Shown here in pieces: positions 36,051-46,048 of a DNA stretch of 64,000 nt. This stretch comes from Aphelenchoides besseyi (Eukaryota; Nematoda; Chromadorea; Rhabditida; Aphelenchoididae), in assembly GCA_024699855.1 (NCBI GenBank), contig JAMPIQ010000001.1:17980001-18044000 (forward strand), read 5' to 3'. Both the position numbers and the translations under genes were made by a program. Numbering within the stretch: the stretch's first letter is position 1; each line of letters starts with the position of its first letter. The notes under the pieces were generated by a model. It was not told the origin of the DNA and did not search any database. It worked only from the letters and a program-made list of their open reading frames with translations.

Positions 36051-36110
36051 CCGGGGTCCAGCAACGGTTTGGCCCGGAGACTTCCACGTCGTTTGAACGG
36101 AGCGGTGGTA

Positions 36111-36558
36111 TGGACCGACCGTTCAGGAGAAAGACGAACGCGGGAATGTTCCAAATATTGTGTAATCGAAATACTAAAAAGCAATCGATAGCCTCAAAAA
36201 AAACAAACTGCAAACCTTGTCAATGAAAACAAGCGACTCCAGCATTTTCTGACCGATCATCTCCGTCTTGTGTTAGCGGACCGTTCATTAGTTGTTTTAA
36301 ATGAATAAATAAACGATAAAATAAACTGTTATCAAAGCAAAAGAGACGCTTCCAAACGGACCGAAAACCTCGTTTGAATTGGCGCACATTTTCAGGCGAA
36401 AAGCTAACGCCCGCTTTAGCTGCGTCTGCCCGGTGTGCCGCCGACCCAACGCGGTCTATGCTGTTTTCCTGGTGGCCGACTTTTGGCTATTGATTTCACC
36501 TGATCGCGACACTAAACTTATTTGTATCTAGGCTTGAATATTTACTTCGACTGGAGAA
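36111..36558. other. Sequence upstream of LINE; small GC-rich island
   Basis: 36380-36480 is markedly GC-rich (ggtgtgccgccgacccaacg) in AT-rich surroundings. It may be a remnant of the LINE 5' region or a promoter. No RNA fold or gene is recognised. Confidence 0.3.
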
Positions 36559-36850
36559 ATGGATCTTATTGTCAAAAAGGAGTTAATAGATGAAATAAAT
36601 CAACTTGAGATTAAGCAAGAAGAAGAGTGAGTTTGATCTAAAATTTGAATATCTTTCACTCATTTTGCTCACGATTTTTTTGACTGCTAATCATTCTTCA
36701 TTTTGCAGTTTCGATCGAGGTCCAACAATGCACTTTACTTCTTTTCCGCCTTCAGCCACAATGAAAGTCAGTCAGATTGGTGTTCAAGTCGTGCACGGCG
36801 CAACTCACTTCTTCTACCACTCGGAATTTGGCTATGATCCCCTAACATAA
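36559..36850 (+). CDS. Small two-exon gene, 69 residues, unknown
   Basis: Exon 1 (36559-36626) encodes MDLIVKKELIDEINQLEI and a Gln/Glu run, ending at gtgagt. An 82-base intron with a pyrimidine-rich ttcattttgcag end joins in phase 2 to exon 2 (36709-36850), which reads RGPTMHFTSFPPSATMKVSQ and ends EFGYDPLT. The N-terminus resembles the short acidic leaders of transcription factors, but no DNA-binding domain follows, so it may be a truncated gene. There is no signal peptide or membrane span. Confidence 0.45.
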
Positions 36851-37199
36851 TCGGCAATGATGATGGTGATAGTGATGGTGATGGGGTGACGCTTTTGAAG
36901 GTTTGAGCAAAAACAAAGTGTTCCAACTTATAGATTAGAGTATGGAGAGTACGTATTTGACATTTGTTTTGCAAGATACGAACTTTTACTGAGTAAATTT
37001 TTGACTTGAAATTAACACTGAAATCGGTTTTTCTGATCAAACCATATCGAAACTTGAGCCGATTGTCTTGAAAGAACATAGCGTTGTGCGCATCAGCGGG
37101 GCTCATCGACATGCAATATATGACAGCATATAAAATAATTACAATGGAGTTATTAACTTTGGTAGAAATTTTCTGTTCATTTTTGCTCCAAATGCGGGT
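36851..37199. other. Intergenic with a short gat/ggt microsatellite
   Basis: A simple (gatggtgat)-like run lies at about 36856-36887. The minus-strand frame at 36768-37112 is a weak candidate 5' exon of the gene hit by the LINE. Confidence 0.4.
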
Positions 37200-37735
37200 T
37201 CACATATTTTGGTTGTTAAGATGTTTCTCTAATATGTATATTAGCATTCTAGAAAGCGCAATTAAAAAGCGTTACAATGGTATATAGTACATAGTTTGAG
37301 GATGACTACTCACAAAGATACGATCGATATAATGCGGGCCTTAAAATTTGGGCTTAAGTGGACTTCGGCAGCCAATTGTTAAACTTTTTGTCATCGATTG
37401 ACAGATGTGTGTTAGCAATCCAGAAAGCTCATCTAATGAGCGTTACAACAGTATATAATACGCAACTCGAAGATAGATATTCGAATCAATATACTGTGAG
37501 ATTACGGATTTTTTCGGTTTTAGTGCGAATCGAGAGGTAGTTGTTGTCATTTTTTGTCGTGTTTTGACAGGTGCATATTAGCATTCTAGAAAACTCAACT
37601 AATGAGCGTTACAGCGGTATTTAATACATGTATCCAAAACAGCTATTCGCAGGGATACGATCGATTTAATGTCAAGTTTCTGATTTCTTGATTTCAGTGC
37701 ATTTCACCAGTTAATTGTTGAATTTTTTGTTATTG
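37200..37735. repeat. Degenerate tandem repeat, period about 168 bases, three or more units
   Basis: Aligned marks recur at 37241 (ttagcattctagaaagc), 37411 (ttagcaatccagaaagct) and 37577 (ttagcattctagaaaact). Each is followed by gcgttacaa or gcgttacag, then a tat(a/t)taata-like word about 20 bases on. The words gatacgatcgat and ttgttgaattttttgt recur between them. The spacing is 170 and 166-167 bases. Confidence 0.75.
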
Positions 37736-37743
37736 TTTACAAG

Positions 37744-37830
37744 TAAGCAAGCGACAAAGCCGCAAGTTTAACCCACACAAAACACAAGTAAAGAAAGCGA
37801 GCGGCGAAGCCGCGAGTCTTTCTGGTGTTC
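37744..37830. repeat. Paired GC-rich hairpin-like direct repeats
   Basis: agcaagcgacaaagccgcaagttt near 37745 and agcgagcggcgaagccgcgagtct near 37797 are related copies about 52 bases apart. The second can fold: cgagcggc pairs imperfectly with gccgcgag around a gaa loop, with gaaag/ctttc flanks. Confidence 0.55.
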
Positions 37831-37935
37831 AATATACGGACTCGACTCAAATGCTCAGTTTGACTTTGTGTGGAGTCAATCAACAGGTTAGTTTTTTGAT
37901 TTTTTGAACAGTTTATATGTTTTGATTTTAGTTGT

Positions 37936-38186
37936 ATGACCAGAATGGACAGCCGTCCTTCATACGACCAGTCGCAGTCACTTTTGAATTTAACAATTTG
38001 GGCCGATTCAAGACATTCCGCCAGCAACTACGAAATTTTGGCTACGCTTATGTCTAAAGTAGGTTATTTGGATTCGCAATACGAACTAACAAGCTTCGAT
38101 TTCAGGTCCCACTCGATTCTTCATCATTTGCAACTATGCTTCGCGCATCATTGCTCCGTTGGCTTCTCGTTGCATTGTTTCTGTAA
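37936..38186 (+). CDS. Small two-exon gene, 67 residues, hydrophobic C-terminus
   Basis: Exon 1 (37936-38058) reads MTRMDSRPSYDQSQSLLNLT then IWADSRHSASNYEILATLMS and ends at gtaggt. A 47-base intron (acceptor gatttcag) joins in phase 0 to exon 2 (38106-38186), which ends MLRASLLRWLLVALFL with the stop directly after. The hydrophobic end resembles a tail anchor or GPI signal, but there is no N-terminal signal peptide. An acceptor (tgattttag) five bases before the ATG could be a spliced-leader site or the end of an upstream intron. Not recognised. Confidence 0.45.
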
Positions 38187-39163
38187 ATTGAAGATAAAGT
38201 TGCAGAATGGTTTTGTTGGCTTGTCCACGATTAAACATTGAAAACATTGTTAACGCACTGAATCGGTTGACAGAAATAGAAACCAAAACTCAAGCACGGA
38301 TTCCGCATGATCAAATGAGACACACAATGCTCAGATGATGAGAACAAAGTCTCCAAACATTCTTTTTGTTTTGCTCTTGAATCAAATTTGTATGTTCTCA
38401 GTATTGGGAACTCGCAAAAATTCCGTCTGGCGCAGTCAGAACTGAGAGTATTTGTTTTGGCCCTGTGAGTGCTCAAGAACCGCTGGCAGGTGATCCGAAG
38501 ATCTCCTCTGCGACACCAGCGATCCCTTAACACTCGCAGATATACGGCGGTTTCGGTGCATAGCAGGTATGGATCGACACCACCGAAGTGGCGAAGACCA
38601 AAGAAAACGACATTCGATCGTCTTACCTGCACAGCAACAAATGAAAACCCCGATGGGATTACCGCCTTTATCCCACTATATCTCTTCGTCCGACCTTCTA
38701 CTCACGTTTCGCGCTATTTCCACCGTTAGCCCGGAGGCATTTTTGTCTCCACTGCCATCATCACTGCGCATTAATCTAGAAATCATTTCGACTCAACAAA
38801 TTACACAAGATCAAAATGAAATCAGGACTTTTAATTTATTCGTACAACCCTGTAAGAATTCACATGTAAGAGATTGTTCCGTACTTTCAGTTCTAACTAT
38901 TCGATCATCTTAACATTCATCTGTTTAACTCAATTCGATTGTAAATGATAACTTACCGTAACAATTTTAATGTTAGTTAAAGACATAATTCTCAACCGAT
39001 AGTTAAGCGTTTCACCACTAGTTACACGAGCAATTGAGGATCCCCCCAAATAAACCAACTGATTTGTATGTGGTATTTACATTCCATATTCAATAGAGTA
39101 TCCAATCACAAGATGAGTTTTGCTTGAGCTCAAAAGCAATCTATTTATTAAAAACAAAATGAT
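38187..39163. other. Gap with a GC-richer island and competing frames on both strands
   Basis: 38380-38900 has coding-like composition. The plus strand has a frame ending at 38913 (MDRHHRSGEDQRKRHSIVLP..., with a possible 41-base intron 38851-38891). The minus strand has a 133-codon frame (38231-38632, MQVRRSNVVFFGLRHFGGVD...). Neither shows a family motif. I cannot decide strand or gene status. Confidence 0.3.
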
Positions 39164-41171
39164 TTAAAAGTTCTTTTGGAATTCAACAATCCAATTTCCT
39201 TGTTCGTAAACCGAATTCAACAACGTACACTCGTTTAGGCGTTGAACAATTTCATCCATTTCTCCGTCATTGAACAAATGATAATATCTTAACTGCTGAT
39301 GATTTTTCAAGCTCGAGTCCCAAGGTACAAGCATGTCTTGTTGAATGAATTGAGTGCCGTCGTGCACAACCAACTTGCCGGGAGTTGACGGTTGAGCCAA
39401 AGTTTCAATGTCTTCACCTAAATTCGCCTTCATCACATTTACGTGTATTTAAGTTACCGTCAGTTCGATTCGATCTCATCTTATCGTAAAAAGATCCTTT
39501 TTGATCCATCGACCATCCACTAACCAGCGCTCGACCACCAGGTTTCAATATACGACTCAATTCCCGGAACGCTCGGACTCTTCTCTCGACAGTCGAAAAG
39601 TGATGGACAACAGCAGCGCAAATCAAACCATCAAATGCATTTGATCGAACTGGAAGAGCCAAAACATCCGCCCGAAGAATCATACAGTTTTTAGCCGAAG
39701 CAATTCGACACAAATTCTCCGAAAAATCGCAGCCAATTCGAACCAAATCATAGTCGGCAACCAAGTACTTCCCGTTTCCACATCCCGCATCGAATAGCAA
39801 ACTATAGGGCGGAAAACTTTCAAGGAATCGACGAAAAGCAGGCCAAATAGAGAATCGAGTGTGGTCGAAATGTTCGGCGATTTCTTCGTAAACCTGAATA
39901 CACGAGAGTCAAACTAAACAGAACAGATGAATTACCTGACTAACGTATTTGCTTTCCAATCTGGCGGCCTGCTGTTCAAGCGATGGAATCGCTAACGCTC
40001 CTTCACGATCCCAATCACAAAACGCCGGAAACTCGCATTGACATTTTTGGTGTCGAACACGTCGAAATGTAATCGAAATTCGTTTCTGTCTCTCGATTAG
40101 TGTATTGTCAATCGGGCTGATGTCGTAGCGTCTAGTGTAAATACCGTGCTTGAACTTATAACGAGCAGCGTCCTGCATTAAAAGCACCTGAACAGTTCAA
40201 TGATTAAGAGAATCCACTTTCTAACTCACGCTGTAACGAGGAACCAACTGTTCGATAGTTGTGGCACTGTTTGCAGCATCTCGAAAACTCATACAAACGT
40301 CCGATAACAAATTCACAACGACTATTTGATTCTCAAAAGCAGAATGCGTATCGATGTGACTCGGAATTCCCTGTCCCGGTTCGTAGATGTTTATAGTCAC
40401 TTGATTCGGATCTCCGTCGATGGGAACATCATCTTCTTTCAGGAAATTGAGTAATTCGAGCAAAATATCTGGTATCTGACCCGTTGGCTTTGTAGCCGTA
40501 TTTGATCCATAGTCAAAGACATGACCAAAATGAACAACTGTCCGGTTTTTCAAGACTTCTAAAACTCGAACTCAAGAATTGAAAAAAGCTAAAAACAAAC
40601 CTGAAGGATTACAAGATTCGATAAATTCGACTAAACGATCTTCGTATTCCTTTGGAATTGCATTCCGAATGATGTGCAGACCTGGTAGTTCAATTTGCTG
40701 ATGTCTTAAAGTGTCTAAAGACAAAAATAGAACAACTTCTTTTGCAAACTCACAATTCGAAATATAAGTCAAGTGGAAGGGCAGCGATGTATCTTTCAGC
40801 CACGTCGGTTGGGTTCCATTCAGCGAATCAAACATTTTCGTTGCTGCTAGAATGTCGGAGCAACAAACTACAATGTAAGGCTTATAGTTGCATTGTTGCG
40901 GATTAGGAAACACAACCAACGAGCAATCGGGATCATAGGAACGAAAGCAATTGGAAATGTCCGGAAATTGACTTGAACAACCGAAACTTGTGTGAACGGC
41001 GAAAATAATCTAAAGTCAAAGTATGCAACAATGTCTTCTAAAACAACTCACATTTGTCGCAATTTTTTGGTCCAAAATCACCTCTGAACACCGTGAGCGA
41101 ATTTCCTTCAGCGATTTAGCGACCAACTTCTGAGCTCTTAGTCGATCATTTGGTTCACGTTTCAGAGTCAT
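39164..41171 (-). CDS. ALKBH8: ALKBH8 homologue: RRM, AlkB dioxygenase and tRNA wobble-uridine methyltransferase
   Basis: Bifunctional enzyme that forms and hydroxylates mcm5U at tRNA wobble positions. The start at 41171 gives MTLKREPNDRLRAQKLVAKS, matching the N-terminal helix of ALKBH8. An RRM-like region follows (YKPYIVVCCSDILAATKMFD, LPFHLTYISNC). The AlkB domain shows QVTINIYEPGQGIPSHIDTH (iron-binding His-x-Asp), NLLSDVCMSFRDA and RRYDIS...RISITFRRVR (2-oxoglutarate-binding Arg). A short Cys-rich linker is followed by the Trm9-like methyltransferase: LLFDAGCGNGKYLV (SAM motif I), DGLICAAVVHHFSTVERR and ELSRILKPGGRALVSGWSMD. The C-terminus ends GNWIVEFQKNF. About ten exons. Confidence 0.96.
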
Positions 41172-41481
41172 AGCTTACAATAAAATTTGTAGTAAATTCG
41201 AACGGAAATTAGTTGAGAAAGTGCGTCCTTTTCAATGCAAACTGCAAGTGTTTGGTATGCTAGTTGCGTGAAGGCAGTTGCTTTGTTTGCTGTTTAATTA
41301 GCATGTAATTAGTTGTTTCATTGGACAGTAATGTTGAGTAAATCAAAGGTATCAAAGGTTTTTAGGTCTTTATTACTTTTAGATATTAGGCAAAAATTGG
41401 TCTGAAGAAGCATACAAAGAACTCTGTTGTGGTTGGCAACTGAGTTCGAAATAAGCTCAGTGGTTAAGAAATCGAAGAAAC
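41172..41481. other. Intergenic between ALKBH8 and bHLH gene
   Basis: 310 bases, AT-rich, holding the ALKBH8 promoter and the bHLH 3' end. Nothing else is visible. Confidence 0.5.
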
Positions 41482-41800
41482 TTAATTTTTTGGCCCATTT
41501 GTTATTTTGCCTTCCAATTCGTTTATACGGCTCTTAAGTGAGTGAACAGCTTTTTGTAGTTCTTCGATAGCGTTCATTTGCATTAGAATGTGATTCCGAG
41601 CCAGCAGTAAGGTAGCAATCTTCGACAGTTTACGAACGTTTGTTCCATGAGCATACGGTATTGCTTTTCTTAAATCGTCAAGAGCTTCATTCAAATCGTG
41701 CATACGACAACGTTCTTTAAACAATTGACGTGAAAGTTTGAATCAATATGGCAAGCCAACCTCTGTAATTGATGGTCATTCGAGCATTTGGATCGTTCAT
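41482..41800 (-). CDS. Minimal bHLH transcription factor, Olig/Beta3 (HLH-17/31/32-like)
   Basis: A protein of about 90 residues that is almost only a bHLH domain. Exon 1 (start 41800) reads [13 protein letters not shown] and ends at gttggc. The second exon completes the basic region as [17 protein letters not shown], followed by helix 1, the loop and helix 2 ([36 protein letters not shown]). The HDLN and [21 protein letters not shown] signatures mark the Olig/BHLHE22 group; C. elegans hlh-17, -31 and -32 are similarly tiny. The tail [19 protein letters not shown] may extend a coiled coil. A usual Lys in ERKRMHDLN is Cys here. Upstream exons cannot be excluded. Confidence 0.85.
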
Positions 41801-42496
41801 TTTGCTAAGAAAAGTCGAAGAGACAGAAGACCTGGAATAGATACTAATGACTTGACTTTAGCTTCACGAATCGTTTGACCACAGAAATCGGAGAGTGGCA
41901 ATTTCAAATGCAAATTCGGACAATCGAGCCAACTGAATATTCATTCTCGGGAGTTGTTCGGGATGCGCTTTCGGAGATTGTCGACCGGAGTACCGTTTCG
42001 TTTGGATCCCTTGTGGGTTTGCGGCCAAAAGGCAAAGAGTATTCATCAAAACTCATCTCGTTTGTCGGAAATCAAATCTACTTGTCGGATTCGTATACGA
42101 CTGTATTTGGTAAACATTGAACCTGCTAATACAATACGATTAACTTTAAACTTCTTTCCGTCTTCCCGTCGCCATAATTCGATTTTTTAAAGGAACCAAT
42201 TATAACAATCGATTAACATCAAGTACTCGTAAACAACATGACGTAATTCTTTGTGTTTCAACGATTTTTGTGGACACACGCAATTGCTTTCGTAGTCATG
42301 ACCGAAATGGAGTTTGATTTTTCTAACAATTCAAAGACTTCATTGCGTGCCATTGCCTTTGCGCTCAGTCCTTGTAAACAGCGACTGCGTCACGATTGGA
42401 AGTGCAATTGTTGGGGAATGTAAAACACGCTGTACTTCGGTGCTGATATCAAATTGTAATGATTAAATATCACTACTACATATGCTTACCGTTTCC
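41801..42496. other. Intergenic, bHLH promoter and GPCR 3' end
   Basis: Opposed open frames of 60-80 codons near 41860-42120 have no domain and overlap each other. No call is made. Confidence 0.45.
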
Positions 42497-43609
42497 TTAA
42501 TTCCAAATACGCTGTAGATGTTTGAAGTGTGCGTTTGTAGCCTGAACATATGCCGCTTGACGTTCGACCGATGCTTCCGTCTCGACTACGTTGTTACTCA
42601 AACCAAGACGTCGCAAATCCGATAGGAGTTTTTGGCGAATTGGCGGAAACTTTGCGATGATCCAACAAACAGACGAACAGGCATTCAGATCGTACAAAAC
42701 ATGTGGAAGCATGGCTACGAAACGGATTCTTGGATCGTCATGTCCGTAGATTGGAGAATAAGTCCCCAAATACAACGCACATGGAAGCACGGGAATCAAC
42801 GTCAAAGCGTAAATTAATGTCATTGGAATTAAACATTTTGTTGTGTAAATATTTTCCAAGCAGTGAAATTTGTTTGTCAACGAAATTGCATAGTTTCGAC
42901 GTTGCCGTTGATTATAACGAAAAAGATTGTAAAGAATCTAAAGAGCGCACTAAAGTTCAAGAGTTGTCTTGAAACTAACTAATGCCGCCAAACTCATCGG
43001 GCAAAAAGACATGATCCATCCGTTGATCAAACCTTCGGGTAGTGAATCGTACACACTGGTGGTTTGATGTTTACCGGGAATTGAGTTCTTGTGAATCTCC
43101 ATGCCGATTGCAAACCATAACATTAATATTGCCTAGAAATTAAAAGATTGCGATCCATTCATAACGAAATAACTTACGACTATAAGCATCGCACATACTG
43201 ACAAGCTGCATCCTTTTCTTTCGTAGCTTTCCGCTTTAAGAGTTGAATAAGTTCGTTCCAATGTTAAAAACAGAACGGAGAATACCAATTGATTCAAGAA
43301 CCAATTTTGTCCAACATTACAAACAACAATCAGCCATGAAAAAAAATCATCATCGATCCAATGCATGAGTCGAGCGCTAACCCGACAAACAACAACCAGT
43401 TGGTATTCCAAGACCATATAACACTGCAATGTTTGTCTAATAGAAACTACAACAACTTAACTTACCAAAAGAATTCTAAAGTTGATATGCGTGTTTTTGT
43501 GACAAAAAATCTGTACGATCAAATAAACTGTGGGTGGAAGAACAACAAAACAAGAAATAGTTTCAATGATCTGAAGCATCGTAAGCCAAAATTGCGGATC
43601 TGTTGGCAT
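42497..43609 (-). CDS. Seven-transmembrane chemoreceptor, Sre-like
   Basis: Putative nematode chemosensory GPCR. The start at 43609 gives MPTDPQFWLTMLQIIETISC and the first span (CFVVLPPTVYLIVQIF). Later spans include TLQCYMVLEYQLVVVCRVSA, WFLNQLVFSVLFLTLERTYS (the ERTYST box after TM3), ILMLWFAIGMEIH, MSFCPMSLAALILYN and PMTLIYALTLIPVLPCALYL. After TM5, LFRYNQRQRRNYAISLTNKF followed by HCLENIYTTKCL resembles the NKR...L-x-x-RFQ-x-x-EN pattern of the Sre family. An intron at about 42925-42970 with gttagt...ctttag borders restores that pattern. The C-terminus ends FKHLQRIWN. The family-level call is firmer than the subclass. Confidence 0.8.
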
Positions 43610-46048
43610 CTTATTTAGCCTTGCCTATGACTAAAACACAAAGCTTCTGACAAGATGATGCGAGTGTAGACGAACTTGGTAAAATGAAATAACTGGAAAA
43701 GTGGCTACTGAAAAGACAAGTATTGTATGACAACTACAAATTTACTGTGTGCTGTGAAGAAGGTTGTCAGAAGTGCAGTTGTCAAGTAGAGTTCAGTTCA
43801 TTAAAGTAGAAACTGAGCTTTTGACATGGCAAATTATGATTAGAGCATATAGGAAAATTTGAAAGTCCAAGTGAACCATAGATTGGATTTTATGATATTA
43901 ATGAACAGACGTAAATAAAACTAGTATTAGAACGTTCTTTCAATTCGAACTATAATCGTATTTTTAAGGAAGTTAAACGCATTTAAGTATGACCGAACAT
44001 TTGACTGTCTCAAGTTAGTAAGTTCATAGTTTGTAATCAAAGAGAGCAACTTTAAGAGCACCTGTCACAAATCACGTGCATTTTATATGAGTAATCGGAG
44101 TTGCATACGAATTTCAGAAGTAGATAACAGTAAATGAACTCATAATGACATGCTGCGGTTTGACGTACTGGTCTTGATTGCTGTGGAAACAATAGCCGAC
44201 GCAATCTATTTTGTCGACTTATGTTTCAAGTCTCATTCAGCAATTGTGATCTAATTCGATTCGTTGTTTTTGATTTTCAAGCACACATTAACGAAGTTAA
44301 AGTAGAACAACTGTTCGTTTGCAATCACAAATTCATGCGTTGTAAGAACTCTGTTTCTCTCGCAAATGCCATTGACTTGAAGAGGAGGTGTTTAATGTCA
44401 ATATCGTGCACTAAGAACAGAACTAACTTTTTTACACTTATGACCAAAGATTTGAATTCGACGAATATCAACCCACGGAACTAAACGAACAGATTAGAAC
44501 TAGGTGGACATTTGCATGCGGTTGGAGATAAACAAACGACCATAAAAACCAACAAAAGTTTACCTTACAAAGTCATCTTTGCTGTCTTCTCGAAGTTTCT
44601 ATTCGCGGCTACGGATCTTTTAATTGCTGTGCAAGAGAAGGACCGGCGCTACGATAAACAGTTCAAATGTTGGATTCGTGTCATTCCGAAAAGTGCGTCC
44701 TAAAAAGTAATGAATTAAATTTGGAAAGTTCAAGAGTCTGTTGACAATTCGATCGTAGTTCTTGAACTGTACCATAAGAATCATTGATCGTGATCAATCG
44801 GACACGTCATTTGATGCAATTTGTCCGCCTATTTGAGCCTCACAAAAACTTAAACAACTGAAAGTTAATCGCCCACATAAATTGTGAAATGACCGAGAGA
44901 ATAACTTCCTCTTGAACCTTCTATTTTCGTTTTTTTCAGTGATTCAACGAACGCGCTCATCCCAACAATTTCCTCATGCGAACTGAAAAAACGACTGTTC
45001 GATTAGTCATGATACAGTTCGGTCGATTTAACAAAAAACGCAACATCAAACATGTGTGTTTACGCTCAAGTTTGTTCTTTGCAACGTTCCGCACTTTGTC
45101 AATAAAATGAACTGCAATGTTCAAACGAGAGCACGGATCAAACTGGTGAGCAAGCGAACTAATTCGATTCCAAACTTGTTGATGCATCAACTCCATCGAT
45201 TACGTAGTTAAAAGTTGGCTAAAGCGAACATTAAACTGCGTAATCGGAACTCGTCACTGCATGGTACAAATTAAAATCAACGTGCTTCAAACTTTTCCTT
45301 TCAAACTTTGACGTCTATTAGGCACGAACGGCTTGCGTTGTACGGTAGGCGTGGAACGATCTTTGTCGACCATTTCATGTATTTTTTGCTGCTATTGTGC
45401 TCGATTGCACGATATTACGAAAGTGTTTAAGGTCAATTGTATACGCCAACACGAAGACTGTAGCCAAGGACCGCCTTGACAGCAAAAGTTCTTACCATTT
45501 TGTAGAAAAAGGGCGGATTTCCAACAGACAAATCCACGCCTTAAACTGTTTAATTGGCTGAAGATTGGTTGGATTGGAAATGCAAAAAGTTGGACTACAA
45601 AAGCGCGGACCAAAAGTCCCAAACATCGTATTTGTAGATTAGTCTGAGAGGCTTTGCAAGTTGAATTGACTTTAAGGCAGTCAATAGTTTGGCAATTAAT
45701 CCTCTTAATTCGTGTCTTAAATAGGACTTCTTTACTTTAATTAGCCGTCGATTATACCGTAGACTTATCCTTCGATTACTTCGGGATTATTAGAGTTCAA
45801 CTCTGCAAATCCTTCTCTGACCGTCATTAAGGCGTGTCGTAATTTTGGAACGCTTGTTCATTCCGCTTATAAGTGTTCGCTCCGTTCGTTCTTCCACTTT
45901 TAAGACCTTGCTTTCAGTTGATTGAACGTCGCGGAACGAGCTGCAGCCGTTCGTTGCAATTCTCGACCTTGATTTCACGCATCGACACGCTTTTACGGTA
46001 TCTTGTTTGTTCCAAGTATTCAACAGCTACTCGACATCTAATTCTCCA
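43610..46048. other. Gene-poor AT-rich stretch
   Basis: About 2.4 kb. One short frame (about 44530-44703, KVIFAVFSKFLFAATDLLIA) is weakly GPCR-like but isolated. Nothing else is supported. Confidence 0.4.

Larger units (their letters stand above)
33120..36110 (-). mobile_element. RTE-type non-LTR retrotransposon (LINE), nearly full length
   Basis: One element with an APE-type endonuclease followed by reverse transcriptase, in the order and spacing of RTE elements. Its GC content is higher than its surroundings. It starts near 36050-36110 and ends within about 25 bases after the RT stop at 33145; both ends are approximate because I see no clear target duplication or terminal microsatellite. 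A small length change near 35515 splits the two domains into different frames, so this copy is probably dead or needs frameshifting. Confidence 0.9.

Noticed and set aside
36380..36480. GC-rich island considered as a structured RNA
   Set aside because: No snRNA, rRNA or tRNA motif could be matched by eye; kept only as an intergenic note.
44512..44703. 63-codon frame with GPCR-like text (KVIFAVFSKFLFAATDLL)
   Set aside because: Isolated, no partner exons or receptor signature; could be a receptor fragment but unsupported.
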